Shown: positions 1 through 6,631 of the stretch, one piece after another
Position numbering within the stretch: the first letter of the stretch is position 1
Layout of the letters: each line of letters opens with the position of its first letter
Source: Clostridia bacterium
Lineage (GTDB): Bacteria; Bacillota_A; Clostridia; Oscillospirales; CAG-272
NCBI GenBank assembly: GCA_017546745.1
Contig: JAFYRZ010000201.1
Location: forward strand, 1 to 11,038
DNA: 11,038 nt
Direction: 5' to 3'
Position numbers and translations under genes: made by a program
Notes under the pieces: generated by a model
What the model saw: only the letters and a program-made list of their open reading frames with translations
What the model was told of the DNA's origin: nothing
Database searches by the model: none

Positions 1-1167
1 CTTTAGTTCTTCAAGAAACTCGCCGATGCGCTTTAGCGCCTCCTTGATATGCTCGGTGGAGTAGCAATAGGATGCTCTTACGAAGCCCTCTCCGCTGTCG
101 CCGAAGGCAGTGCCGGGAACGAGGGCGACCTTCTTTGAATAAAGAAGCCTTTCGCAGAACTCGTCGGACGAAAGTCCAGTGCTTTTTATAGAGGGAAAGG
201 CGTAGAACGCGCCCTTCGGCTCTCGGCAGGAAAGACCGAGCCTATTGAAGCCCTCTACGATTATCCTGCGCCTGTCGTCGTATTCCTCGCGCATTCTCTC
301 AACCTCGTCGTCACACGATCTTAACGCCTCGACCGCCGCAAACTGCGAGGTGCTTGGCGCGCACATAATAGCGTACTGGTGTATCTTCGTGACGGCGGAA
401 ATAAGCGCCGCAGGGCCGAGGACGAAGCCAAGACGCCACCCTGTCATAGAGAAGTTTTTGGAAAAGCCGTTGACAAGCAGCGTCCTCTCCCTCATTCCCT
501 CAACCGACGCACACGATACGTGCTTTGCGCCAAAGGTAAGCTCGGAATATATCTCGTCGGAAAGCACGACGACGTTGGTATCTTCAAGCACGCGCGAGAG
601 CGCTAAGATATCCTCGTAACCCATAATAGCGCCCGTGGGGTTGCAGGGGTACGGAAGAATTAACATCTTGGTTTTTGGCGAAAGCGCCGCAGAAAGCTCC
701 TCTGCCGTTACCTTAAAATCGTTCTCCGCCTTGGTGTTTATGATGACCGGCACGCCGCCCGCAAGCCTCGTTATCGGCTCGTAGCAAACGTAGCTCGGCT
801 GGGGGATGATAACCTCGTCGCCCGGCTCGATTATGGCGCGTATCGCACCGTCGATAGCCTCGCTGCCGCCGACCGTAACGAGCGACTCGCTCTTATAATC
901 GTAGTCTACGCCGTATCTTCTCGAAACGTACGCGACTATCTGTGCGCGAAGAGCGTCAAGTCCCTTATTTGAGGTGTAGCGGGTGTAACCGCGCTCAAGC
1001 GATTTTATTCCCGCGTTTCTTATCTGCCAGGGGGTCCTGAAATCCGGCTCGCCAACACCGAGCGATATTACCCCCTCCATAGTATTGGCTATATCAAAAA
1101 ACCTGCGGATGCCGGACGGCTTCATATCCTTGACGGTTTTTGACAAAGCCCTCTCGTAATCCATCAT
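1..1167 (-). CDS. alaT: PLP-dependent class I/II aminotransferase, YugH/AlaT type (3' end cut by window edge)
   Basis: Fold-type I aminotransferase that moves an amino group between an amino acid and a 2-oxo acid through pyridoxal phosphate, in the cytoplasm. The frame is open from the ATG at 1167 to base 1: 389 codons with no stop, so probably only a few C-terminal codons are missing. Visible motifs: NPTG at residues 176-179, D204 and Y207 in SDEIY, the Schiff-base lysine K237 in NGFSKNF, W244-R245 just after it, and the carboxylate-binding arginine R364 in FVRAS. The start is ATG 1167, whose ATGA overlaps the stop of the upstream regulator; a second ATG follows directly at 1164. The pairing with an Lrp-type regulator matches Bacillus subtilis yugG-yugH (alaR-alaT), where, from memory, the enzyme makes alanine from pyruvate. 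Substrate choice here is inferred from that context; aspartate or aromatic amino acids remain possible. Confidence 0.88.
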   Translation of the reverse strand, partial: MMDYERALSKTVKDMKPSGIRRFFDIANTMEGVISLGVGEPDFRTPWQIRNAGIKSLERGYTRYTSNKGLDALRAQIVAYVSRRYGVDYDYKSESLVTVGGSEAIDGAIRAIIEPGDEVIIPQPSYVCYEPITRLAGGVPVIINTKAENDFKVTAEELSAALSPKTKMLILPYPCNPTGAIMGYEDILALSRVLEDTNVVVLSDEIYSELTFGAKHVSCASVEGMRERTLLVNGFSKNFSMTGWRLGFVLGPAALISAVTKIHQYAIMCAPSTSQFAAVEALRSCDDEVERMREEYDDRRRIIVEGFNRLGLSCREPKGAFYAFPSIKSTGLSSDEFCERLLYSKKVALVPGTAFGDSGEGFVRASYCYSTEHIKEALKRIGEFLEELK

Positions 1168-1646
1168 AGAGAAACAGCCCCTCTCTCGTCCTCAAGGCTC
1201 TCGATAAGCTCAACACCGAATTCCTTGTATCTTCTCATAATAAACTGCGTTGCGGTAGAGATAACGCCGTCTATCACGGCAAGCTCCCTTGCAACGAACG
1301 TGGAAACCTCCTGAAAGGTCCTTCCCCTAACGACAACGTTAAGGTCGCACGCGCCCGACATAAGCGAGACCGCCTCGACCTCGGGATAGTGCGCTATCCT
1401 CTCGGCAACCTCCTCAAAGCCGAGGTCCGCCTTTGGCGTGACCTTAAGCTCTATTATCGCGCTGACGGTTGCGGTATCGACCTTTTCCCAGTCGATAATT
1501 CCCTTATATCCGCGGATAATTCCCTCCGCCTCCATCTCTTTTATCTCGCGTACTGCCTCGTCCTCGGTAATTCCGCATATGGTCGCGATATCCTCCGCGG
1601 AAATTCTCGCATCCTTCTCTAAAAGCTTCAAGATCTTAACATTCAT
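1164..1646 (-). CDS. alaR: Lrp/AsnC-family transcriptional regulator, YugG/AlaR type
   Basis: Encodes 160 residues, the normal size for an Lrp/AsnC regulator. Residues about 1-45 form a winged helix-turn-helix (start MNVKILKLLEKDAR, then a recognition region around ITEDEAVREI). A short linker (GYKGIIDWEKV) leads to an RAM/AsnC ligand-binding domain at about 62-140, including LMSGACDLNVVV, where this family keeps a glycine-rich turn used for effector binding and oligomerisation. The start ATG (1646-1644) has AAGGAG at 1660-1655 with 8 nt spacing. Its TGA overlaps the ATG of the downstream aminotransferase by 4 nt, so the two are translationally coupled. The T-box leader upstream should control both. 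By analogy with B. subtilis YugG/AlaR it probably regulates the aminotransferase, with an amino acid as effector; the ligand is not shown by the sequence. Confidence 0.92.
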   Translation of the reverse strand: MNVKILKLLEKDARISAEDIATICGITEDEAVREIKEMEAEGIIRGYKGIIDWEKVDTATVSAIIELKVTPKADLGFEEVAERIAHYPEVEAVSLMSGACDLNVVVRGRTFQEVSTFVARELAVIDGVISTATQFIMRRYKEFGVELIESLEDERGAVSL

Positions 1647-1654
1647 TTTTAATT

Positions 1655-1660
1655 CTCCTT
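1655..1660 (-). promoter_or_regulatory. Ribosome binding site of the Lrp-type regulator
   Basis: AAGGAG read on the minus strand, 8 nt before the ATG at 1646. It lies downstream of the T-box terminator, so it is transcribed only on read-through. It supports ATG 1646 as the start. Confidence 0.75.
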
Positions 1661-1710
1661 CTCTTCATTATTATACTTGTCTTTCGCCGCTATAATTCCT
1701 CAGGTAAAAA

Positions 1711-1744
1711 CAAAAAAGTCCGCGGCGAAAAATACGCCACGGAC
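1711..1744 (-). terminator. Rho-independent terminator of the T-box leader
   Basis: On the minus strand, GUCCGUGGCG (1744-1735) pairs with CGCCGCGGAC (1727-1718) over 10 bp with one G-U pair. The loop is 7 nt and is followed by six U (1717-1712). The 5' arm shares CCGUG with the antiterminator helix, so the two structures exclude each other, as expected of a T-box attenuator. Confidence 0.93.
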
Positions 1745-1766
1745 GAATTAACGTGATACCACCGTG
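1738..1766 (-). promoter_or_regulatory. T-box antiterminator with UGGU tRNA-acceptor bulge
   Basis: Helix A1 is CACGG/CCGUG, the 7-nt bulge is UGGUAUC, and helix A2 is ACG/CGU with a UUAAUU loop. The family consensus bulge is UGGNACC, so this one departs from it at one position (U for C). N is U, which would pair with discriminator A73 of the uncharged tRNA. Confidence 0.9.
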
Positions 1767-1967
1767 CTTCAGATATTCCTCACGGAACACCTCTCTGTAA
1801 GTCGCAAAAACGACTCTGCGCGATAACGGGCGCACCCGCAGAGCTTGCTCCCTCTCGGGATTTTTCACTCCGCGCTCACGGACTGCCTTCACGAGCCACG
1901 CGCGAGGGCTCTCACCAACCGCCCACTCTCTTTAGCGCAAAGGACCGCTACTCTTCCGATCATAGCA

Positions 1968-1985
1968 AACGAGCCACAGCTCGTT
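1968..1985 (-). other. 5'-terminal hairpin of the T-box transcript
   Basis: AACGAGC and GCUCGUU pair perfectly over 7 bp around a UGUG tetraloop. The predicted transcription start is at about 1986-1985, so this hairpin would be the first thing on the RNA. A likely role is 5'-end protection or keeping these bases out of Stem I folding; this is inference. Confidence 0.6.
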
Positions 1986-1991
1986 ACGTAT

Positions 1992-2020
1992 ATTATACAC
2001 GACAGACGCGCGTTTGTCAA
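1992..2020 (-). promoter_or_regulatory. Consensus sigma-A promoter of the T-box/regulator operon
   Basis: On the minus strand, TTGACA (2020-2015), a 17-nt spacer and TATAAT (1997-1992) match the sigma-70/sigma-A consensus at all twelve positions with ideal spacing. Transcription should start near 1986-1985 and enter the T-box at once. Such a strong promoter fits control by attenuation downstream rather than by initiation. Confidence 0.92.
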
Positions 2021-2109
2021 TACCAGTCGATGAAAATCCTTATTTTACCTGCCCGTACGCGTATAACGTATAATGCGCGCGTTTTTTAATAAAAATTTTC
2101 CGCGCGATA
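2021..2109. other. Divergent intergenic segment with CGCGCG arms around an AT-rich core
   Basis: This stretch separates the -35 boxes of the two divergent promoters. It holds CGCGCG at 2076-2081 and again at 2101-2106 (each self-complementary), flanking a T- and A-rich core at 2082-2099. The AT tract lies about 10 bases upstream of the pyrC -35 and could act as an UP element; the symmetric arms could form an operator for the neighbouring Lrp-type regulator. A TATAAT at 2069-2074 has no good -35 at standard spacing. No gene is seen here. Any function is inferred. Confidence 0.35.
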
Positions 2110-2138
2110 TTGACTTTTACACGCGTTTATGATATAAT
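2110..2138 (+). promoter_or_regulatory. Extended -10 sigma-A promoter of the pyr operon
   Basis: TTGACT (2110-2115, five of six consensus bases), a 17-nt spacer and TATAAT (2133-2138) preceded by the extended element TGA (2130-2132). Start of transcription is expected at about 2145, giving a leader of about 37 nt. That is too short for a PyrR-type or other hairpin attenuator, and no such hairpin is seen. Confidence 0.88.
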
Positions 2139-2168
2139 ACTTGGAAAAAGCAAATCTTTCGATATCTG

Positions 2169-2174
2169 AGGAGG
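2169..2174 (+). promoter_or_regulatory. Ribosome binding site of pyrC
   Basis: A perfect AGGAGG, 7 nt before ATG 2182. It fixes the pyrC start and lies within the short leader. Confidence 0.85.
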
Positions 2175-2181
2175 CAACACT

Positions 2182-3432
2182 ATGAAGGTTTTATTCAAAA
2201 ACGCGTCGATATATGAAAACGGCAATCTCAGAGCGTCCGATGTGCTTTTCGACGGAAGCTCTCTTTCAGCATTTTCGGGGGATATTTCCTCCGTTGATCG
2301 TATTTTTAATAATTTGCTTATTATTCCCGGCTTGTGTGACGTTCACGTTCATTTAAGAGAGCCGGGATTTTCTTATAAAGAGACGGTAGAGAGCGGCACT
2401 CTCGCGGCGGCACACGGCGGTTATACGGCGGTGCTCGCGATGCCTAACCTCTCGCCAACGCCGGACTCGGTGGAAAGCCTAAGACAAGAGCTTGACATAA
2501 TCGAGCGCGATGCGAAAATAGCCGTCCTGCCCTACGGAACGATAACCGTCGGTGAGGTCGGTAAGACGGTCGCAGACCTTGAGGGCATGGCAAAGGATGC
2601 CGTAGCCTTTACCGACGACGGCAAGGGTGTGCAGGACGAGAGGATCATGACCGAGGCTATGGAAAGAGCCAAGGCGCTCGGTAAAATGATAGTCGCACAC
2701 TGCGAGGACAACTCGCTCCTACACGCAGGCTATATTCACGACGGCGAGTACGCGAGGGCGCACGGACACCGCGGCATATGCTCCGAGAGCGAGTGGGGCC
2801 CCATAAAGCGGGATATCGCGCTTGCCGAGGCGGTCGGCTGTCCTTACCACGTATGCCACATCTCGACCAAGGAGAGCGTTGAGATAATACGCGAGGCAAA
2901 GGCGCGCGGCGTTAACGTCACCTGCGAGACGGGACCGCACTACATTCTCCTTGACGACACGTACCTCGAGGAGGACGGAAGATTTAAGATGAACCCGCCC
3001 TTAAGAAGCCCCGCTGACAGAGAGGCGATACTCGAGGGAATCATCGACGGAACGATAGATATGATAGCGACCGACCACGCGCCCCACTCTGCCGAGGAAA
3101 AATCCCTGGGACTTGAAAAGAGCGCTATGGGCGTTGTCGGAATAGAGAGCGCGTTCGCTCTGTGCTACACCTACCTTGTTAAAACCGGGAAGATCACCCT
3201 GAAGCGCCTCGTCGAGCTTCTTTGTGACAATCCGAGAGAAAGATTTAATATAAAAACCGACGTAGGCTTTACGGTGTTTGATATATCCGAGGAGCTTACC
3301 GTTGACCCCGCGGAGTTTCTCTCCAAGGGAAAAAGCACCCCGTTTTTGGGAACGAGGATCTACGGCAGGTGCTTGGCGACCGTATATAACGGACGCGCAG
3401 CTTATCTTGATAAAAAATTGGAGGAAATATAA
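2182..3432 (+). CDS. pyrC: Dihydroorotase (type I, Gram-positive PyrC class)
   Basis: Third step of UMP synthesis: reversible ring closure of N-carbamoyl-L-aspartate to L-dihydroorotate, cytoplasmic, binuclear zinc amidohydrolase. The protein has 416 residues, close to the usual 420-430. The metal and substrate motifs are present in order: DVHVHLREPG at 53-62 (H55 and H57 bind metal), FTDDG at 143-147 (acidic residue typical of this class), HCED from H173, HISTK from H226, and TDHAPH with catalytic D298. MNPPLRSP at about 270-277 is the substrate-binding segment. It is the first gene of the operon; its last bases contain the GAGGA ribosome binding site of carB, which starts 2 nt after its stop. 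First position and short leader suggest simple promoter-level control. All key residues look intact. Confidence 0.97.
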   Translation: MKVLFKNASIYENGNLRASDVLFDGSSLSAFSGDISSVDRIFNNLLIIPGLCDVHVHLREPGFSYKETVESGTLAAAHGGYTAVLAMPNLSPTPDSVESLRQELDIIERDAKIAVLPYGTITVGEVGKTVADLEGMAKDAVAFTDDGKGVQDERIMTEAMERAKALGKMIVAHCEDNSLLHAGYIHDGEYARAHGHRGICSESEWGPIKRDIALAEAVGCPYHVCHISTKESVEIIREAKARGVNVTCETGPHYILLDDTYLEEDGRFKMNPPLRSPADREAILEGIIDGTIDMIATDHAPHSAEEKSLGLEKSAMGVVGIESAFALCYTYLVKTGKITLKRLVELLCDNPRERFNIKTDVGFTVFDISEELTVDPAEFLSKGKSTPFLGTRIYGRCLATVYNGRAAYLDKKLEEI

Positions 3433-3434
3433 AA

Positions 3435-6400
3435 ATGGCAAAGAGAACAGACATCAAAAGAGTTATGATCATCGGCTCCGGCCCTATCGTTATCGGTCAG
3501 GCGGCAGAGTTCGATTACGCCGGCACGCAGGCGTGTCTTGCGCTTAAGGAGGAGGGCTACGAGGTTATTCTCGTTAACTCCAACCCCGCAACCATCATGA
3601 CCGACACCACCATTGCAGACAAGGTTTATATGGAGCCCCTTACCCTTGAGTACGTTGCAAAGATACTCAGATACGAGCGTCCCGACGCCATTCTTCCCGG
3701 CATCGGCGGACAGACCGGTCTTAACCTTGCTATGCAGCTTGAAAAGAAGGGTATTCTTAAGGAGTGCCGCGTTGAGCTTCTCGGAACGAGCAGCGAGAGC
3801 ATCGAGAGAGCCGAGGACAGAGAGCTTTTCAAGGAGCTTTGCCAGTCAATAGGAGAGCCCACCATTCCCTCCGAGATCACCTACGATCTTGAGGAGGCAA
3901 AGGCGGCGGCAGAGAGGATCGGCTACCCCGTAGTTCTTCGCCCTGCGTTTACCCTTGGCGGTACGGGCGGCGGCTTTGCAAACAACGAGGAGGAGCTCGT
4001 TGAGATAGGCGTTAACGCGTTTAAGCTCTCCCCCGTTCACCAGGTTCTTATCGAGAAGTCGGTTAAGGGCTATAAGGAGATCGAGTTTGAGGTTATGCGT
4101 GACGGAAACGACCACGCTATCACCATATGCGGTATGGAGAACATCGACCCCGTTGGCGTTCACACCGGCGACTCTATCGTCGTAGCTCCCATAATGACCC
4201 TCTCCGACGCAGATAAAAAGATGCTTAACGATTCCGCTATCAAGCTTATTAAGGAATTAAAGATCGAGGGCGGCTGTAACGTTCAGTTCGCGCTCAACCC
4301 CAACACCTCCGAGTACTACCTTATCGAGGTAAACCCGAGAGTTTCGAGAAGCTCGGCTCTTGCATCAAAGGCGTCCGGCTACCCCATCGCAAGAGTGACC
4401 GCAAAGATCGCTATCGGTATGTCGCTCGAGGAGATCAAGATCGCAAACACCAACGCTGCGTTCGAGCCCCAGCTTGACTACGTTATCGCAAAGCTTCCGA
4501 GATTCCCCTTTGACAAGTTCACCGCCGCGTCCAACACCCTTGGAACGCAGATGAAGGCGACCGGCGAGGTAATGGGCATCGGCTCTAACCTCGAGGAGGC
4601 TCTTCTTAAGGGTATGCGCTCGCTCGAGATAGGCGTTAACCACATCTATCACCACAAGTTTGACAATATGACCGACGAGGCGCTTAAGACTTACATATCC
4701 GAGTTCCGCGACGATAACATCTTCGCTATCGCAGAGCTTATTTACCGCGGCACTACCATAAACGAGCTTTACGATATAACCAAGATCACCCCCTACTTCC
4801 TTGAGGCTATCAAGAATATAGTAGATATGGAGAACACCCTTAAGGCAAACGTTCGCGACCTCAAGACGCTTACCGCCGCAAAGAAGATGGGCTTCTCCGA
4901 TAAGTACGTTGCAAGAATGTGGGACTGCACCGAGCTTGACGTATTCAAGTTCAGACACGAGAACAAGCTCTTCCCCGTATTCCGCATGGTCGACACCTGC
5001 CACACCGGCGCTTACATTCCCTACTTCTACTCCTCCTACACCGGCGAGAACACCTCTATCCTTACCGATAAGAAGAAGATAGTCGTTCTCGGTGCAGGTC
5101 CTATCCGTATCGGACAGGGCGTTGAGTTCGACTACTCCACCGTTCACGCGGTTTCCACCATCAAAAAGTCCGGCTACGAGGCTATCATCATCAACAATAA
5201 CCCCGAGACCGTTTCTACCGACTATACCACCGCGGACAAGCTCTACTTTGAGCCTCTTACTCCCGAGGACGTAATGAACATCATCGAGTTTGAGAAGCCC
5301 GAGGGCGTTATCGCATCTCTCGGCGGTCAGACCGCTATCAACTTAGCACAGCCTCTTCACGACCTTGGCGTTAAGATAATCGGCACGGACTGCGCAGCAA
5401 TCGACAGAGCCGAGAACCGCGATGCGTTCGAGAAGCTTCTTAAGGAGCTTGGAATTCCTCAGCCCGAGGGCCGCGCCGTTACCAAGATCGAGGACGGTGT
5501 TGCCGCTGCGGCTAAGGTCGGCTATCCCGTGCTCGTTCGTCCCTCCTTCGTTCTCGGAGGACGCGCAATGCAGATCGTTGCAAACGAGGAGCAGCTTCGC
5601 CACTACCTTAAGACCGCCGTTGAGATCGACGAGGACAAGCCCGTTCTCGTTGACAAGTACATCAGCGGTAAGGAGGTTGAGGTAGACGCTATCTGCGACG
5701 GACAGAACGTATTCGTTCCCGGTATTATGGAGCTTGTTGAGAGAACCGGTATCCACTCGGGCGACTCTATCTCGGTATACCCCACCTTCTCTATCTCCGA
5801 CAAGGTTCGCGGAACCATTCTTCAGTATGCAAAGAAGCTCGGTCTCGGCATCGGCATCGTGGGTCTTTACAACATTCAGTTCATCGTTGACAAAAACGAC
5901 GAGGTTTATATCATCGAGGTTAACCCCCGTTCCTCCCGTACCGTTCCCTTCCTTTCGAAGTCTACCGGCTACTCTCTTGCGGATATCGCGACCGAGTGTA
6001 TCCTCGGTAAGTCTCTTAAGGAGCAGGGCATCTTCTCGCTCTATCCCGAGGAGAAGAACCGCTGGTACGTAAAGGTTCCCGTATTCTCCTTCAACAAGCT
6101 CCGCGGACTTGACGCTTACCTCTCTCCCGAGATGAAGTCCACCGGTGAGGCTATCGGCTACGACGATAAGTTCTACCGCGCACTCTATAAGGCGCTTCAG
6201 GCGTCCGGCATGCACCTTCAGAACTACGGCACGGTATTTGCGACTATCGCAGACTGTGACAAGGAGGAGGCTCTTCCCCTTATCCGCCGCTTCTACAACC
6301 TCGGCTTTAACATCGAGGCTACCGAGGGTACTGCGAAGTACCTTAAGGACAACGGCATAAGAACTCACGTTCTTAAGAAGCTCTCCGACGACTCCGAGGA

Positions 6401-6608
6401 GATCGCCGAGTCTATCCGTCAGGGACATATCGCGTACGTTATCAACACGTCCGACCCTGCGTCCTCCGGCGTTATCCGCGACGGCTTTGAGATAAGAAAG
6501 TACGCAACCGAGAACAACGTTACTATGTTCACCTCTCTTGACACCGTCCGCGTATTCCTCGACGTTCTTGAGGAGACCACCCTTACCATATCCACCATCG
6601 ACGCTTAA
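3435..6608 (+). CDS. carB: Carbamoyl-phosphate synthase large subunit
   Basis: Makes carbamoyl phosphate from bicarbonate, ammonia and two ATP. It has 1057 residues, against about 1060-1075 in the family. Two homologous ATP-grasp halves are clear. The first (about 1-400) starts with GSGPIVIGQAAEFDYAG and has R169 in RPAFTLGGTGGG and EVNPR at 298-302. A linking region follows. The second half begins near residue 545 with GAGPIRIGQGVEFDYS and has R702 in RPSFVLGG and EVNPR at 828-832. An MGS-like allosteric domain occupies about 930-1057; K943, T963, T966 and N1004 match the E. coli effector-site residues K954, T974, T977 and N1015, so nucleotide feedback (UMP-like) is likely. No glutaminase domain is fused at the N terminus and no carA lies beside it, so the glutaminase partner must be encoded elsewhere or ammonia used directly. 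The gene is rich in C-ending codons, which leaves long antisense frames open. Confidence 0.98.
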   Translation: MAKRTDIKRVMIIGSGPIVIGQAAEFDYAGTQACLALKEEGYEVILVNSNPATIMTDTTIADKVYMEPLTLEYVAKILRYERPDAILPGIGGQTGLNLAMQLEKKGILKECRVELLGTSSESIERAEDRELFKELCQSIGEPTIPSEITYDLEEAKAAAERIGYPVVLRPAFTLGGTGGGFANNEEELVEIGVNAFKLSPVHQVLIEKSVKGYKEIEFEVMRDGNDHAITICGMENIDPVGVHTGDSIVVAPIMTLSDADKKMLNDSAIKLIKELKIEGGCNVQFALNPNTSEYYLIEVNPRVSRSSALASKASGYPIARVTAKIAIGMSLEEIKIANTNAAFEPQLDYVIAKLPRFPFDKFTAASNTLGTQMKATGEVMGIGSNLEEALLKGMRSLEIGVNHIYHHKFDNMTDEALKTYISEFRDDNIFAIAELIYRGTTINELYDITKITPYFLEAIKNIVDMENTLKANVRDLKTLTAAKKMGFSDKYVARMWDCTELDVFKFRHENKLFPVFRMVDTCHTGAYIPYFYSSYTGENTSILTDKKKIVVLGAGPIRIGQGVEFDYSTVHAVSTIKKSGYEAIIINNNPETVSTDYTTADKLYFEPLTPEDVMNIIEFEKPEGVIASLGGQTAINLAQPLHDLGVKIIGTDCAAIDRAENRDAFEKLLKELGIPQPEGRAVTKIEDGVAAAAKVGYPVLVRPSFVLGGRAMQIVANEEQLRHYLKTAVEIDEDKPVLVDKYISGKEVEVDAICDGQNVFVPGIMELVERTGIHSGDSISVYPTFSISDKVRGTILQYAKKLGLGIGIVGLYNIQFIVDKNDEVYIIEVNPRSSRTVPFLSKSTGYSLADIATECILGKSLKEQGIFSLYPEEKNRWYVKVPVFSFNKLRGLDAYLSPEMKSTGEAIGYDDKFYRALYKALQASGMHLQNYGTVFATIADCDKEEALPLIRRFYNLGFNIEATEGTAKYLKDNGIRTHVLKKLSDDSEEIAESIRQGHIAYVINTSDPASSGVIRDGFEIRKYATENNVTMFTSLDTVRVFLDVLEETTLTISTIDA

Positions 6609-6631
6609 TACATCAAGGACAGGATATATAA

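Larger units (their letters stand above)
1711..1986 (-). ncRNA. T-box riboswitch leader of the regulator-aminotransferase operon
   Basis: The leader shows the parts of a transcriptional T-box in order. A basal stem pairs UUUGC with GCGGA. Next comes a K-turn (UGAU/UGAG), and CGGA (1958-1955) pairs with UCCG (1882-1879) below an internal loop holding loop-E AGUA opposite GAA. The distal part of Stem I has AGAGAG and GGUUGGUGAGAGCC. A stem III-like hairpin pairs CUCUGCG with CGCAGAG (1843-1837/1820-1814). The antiterminator has CACGG/CCGUG (1766-1762/1742-1738), the bulge UGGUAUC (1761-1755) and ACG/CGU, and a terminator follows. It senses uncharged tRNA: codon-like pairing in the specifier loop plus NCCA pairing to UGGU. 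After GAA the loop reads GGCAG, so the usual register gives GGC (glycine) and a shift of one gives GCA (alanine). UGGU predicts a tRNA with A73, which fits tRNA-Ala better than tRNA-Gly (usually U73). T-box identity is firm; amino acid specificity is not. Confidence 0.92.

Noticed and set aside
245..619. Plus-strand frame of 124 codons within the aminotransferase
   Set aside because: Ser/Thr-rich shadow of the minus-strand aminotransferase, whose NPTG, SDEIY and PLP-lysine motifs lie in the same bases.
1671..2033. Short frames on both strands across the intergenic leader (73 and 62 codons)
   Set aside because: They cover a structured T-box RNA and its promoter; base pairing, not coding, explains the sequence.
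2069..2074. TATAAT as an additional -10 box for the pyr operon
   Set aside because: No acceptable -35 at 16-18 nt spacing, and a far better promoter lies at 2110-2138.
4365..5147. Second long antisense open frame (260 codons) within carB
   Set aside because: Same codon-bias artefact. The sense frame has unmistakable CPSase motifs and there is no ribosome binding site or family match on this strand.
5343..6428. Long open frame (361 codons) antisense to carB
   Set aside because: It lies wholly within carB on the opposite strand, has a low-complexity Val/Leu/Gly/Asp composition and no recognisable motif. Strong codon bias in carB explains the lack of stops.
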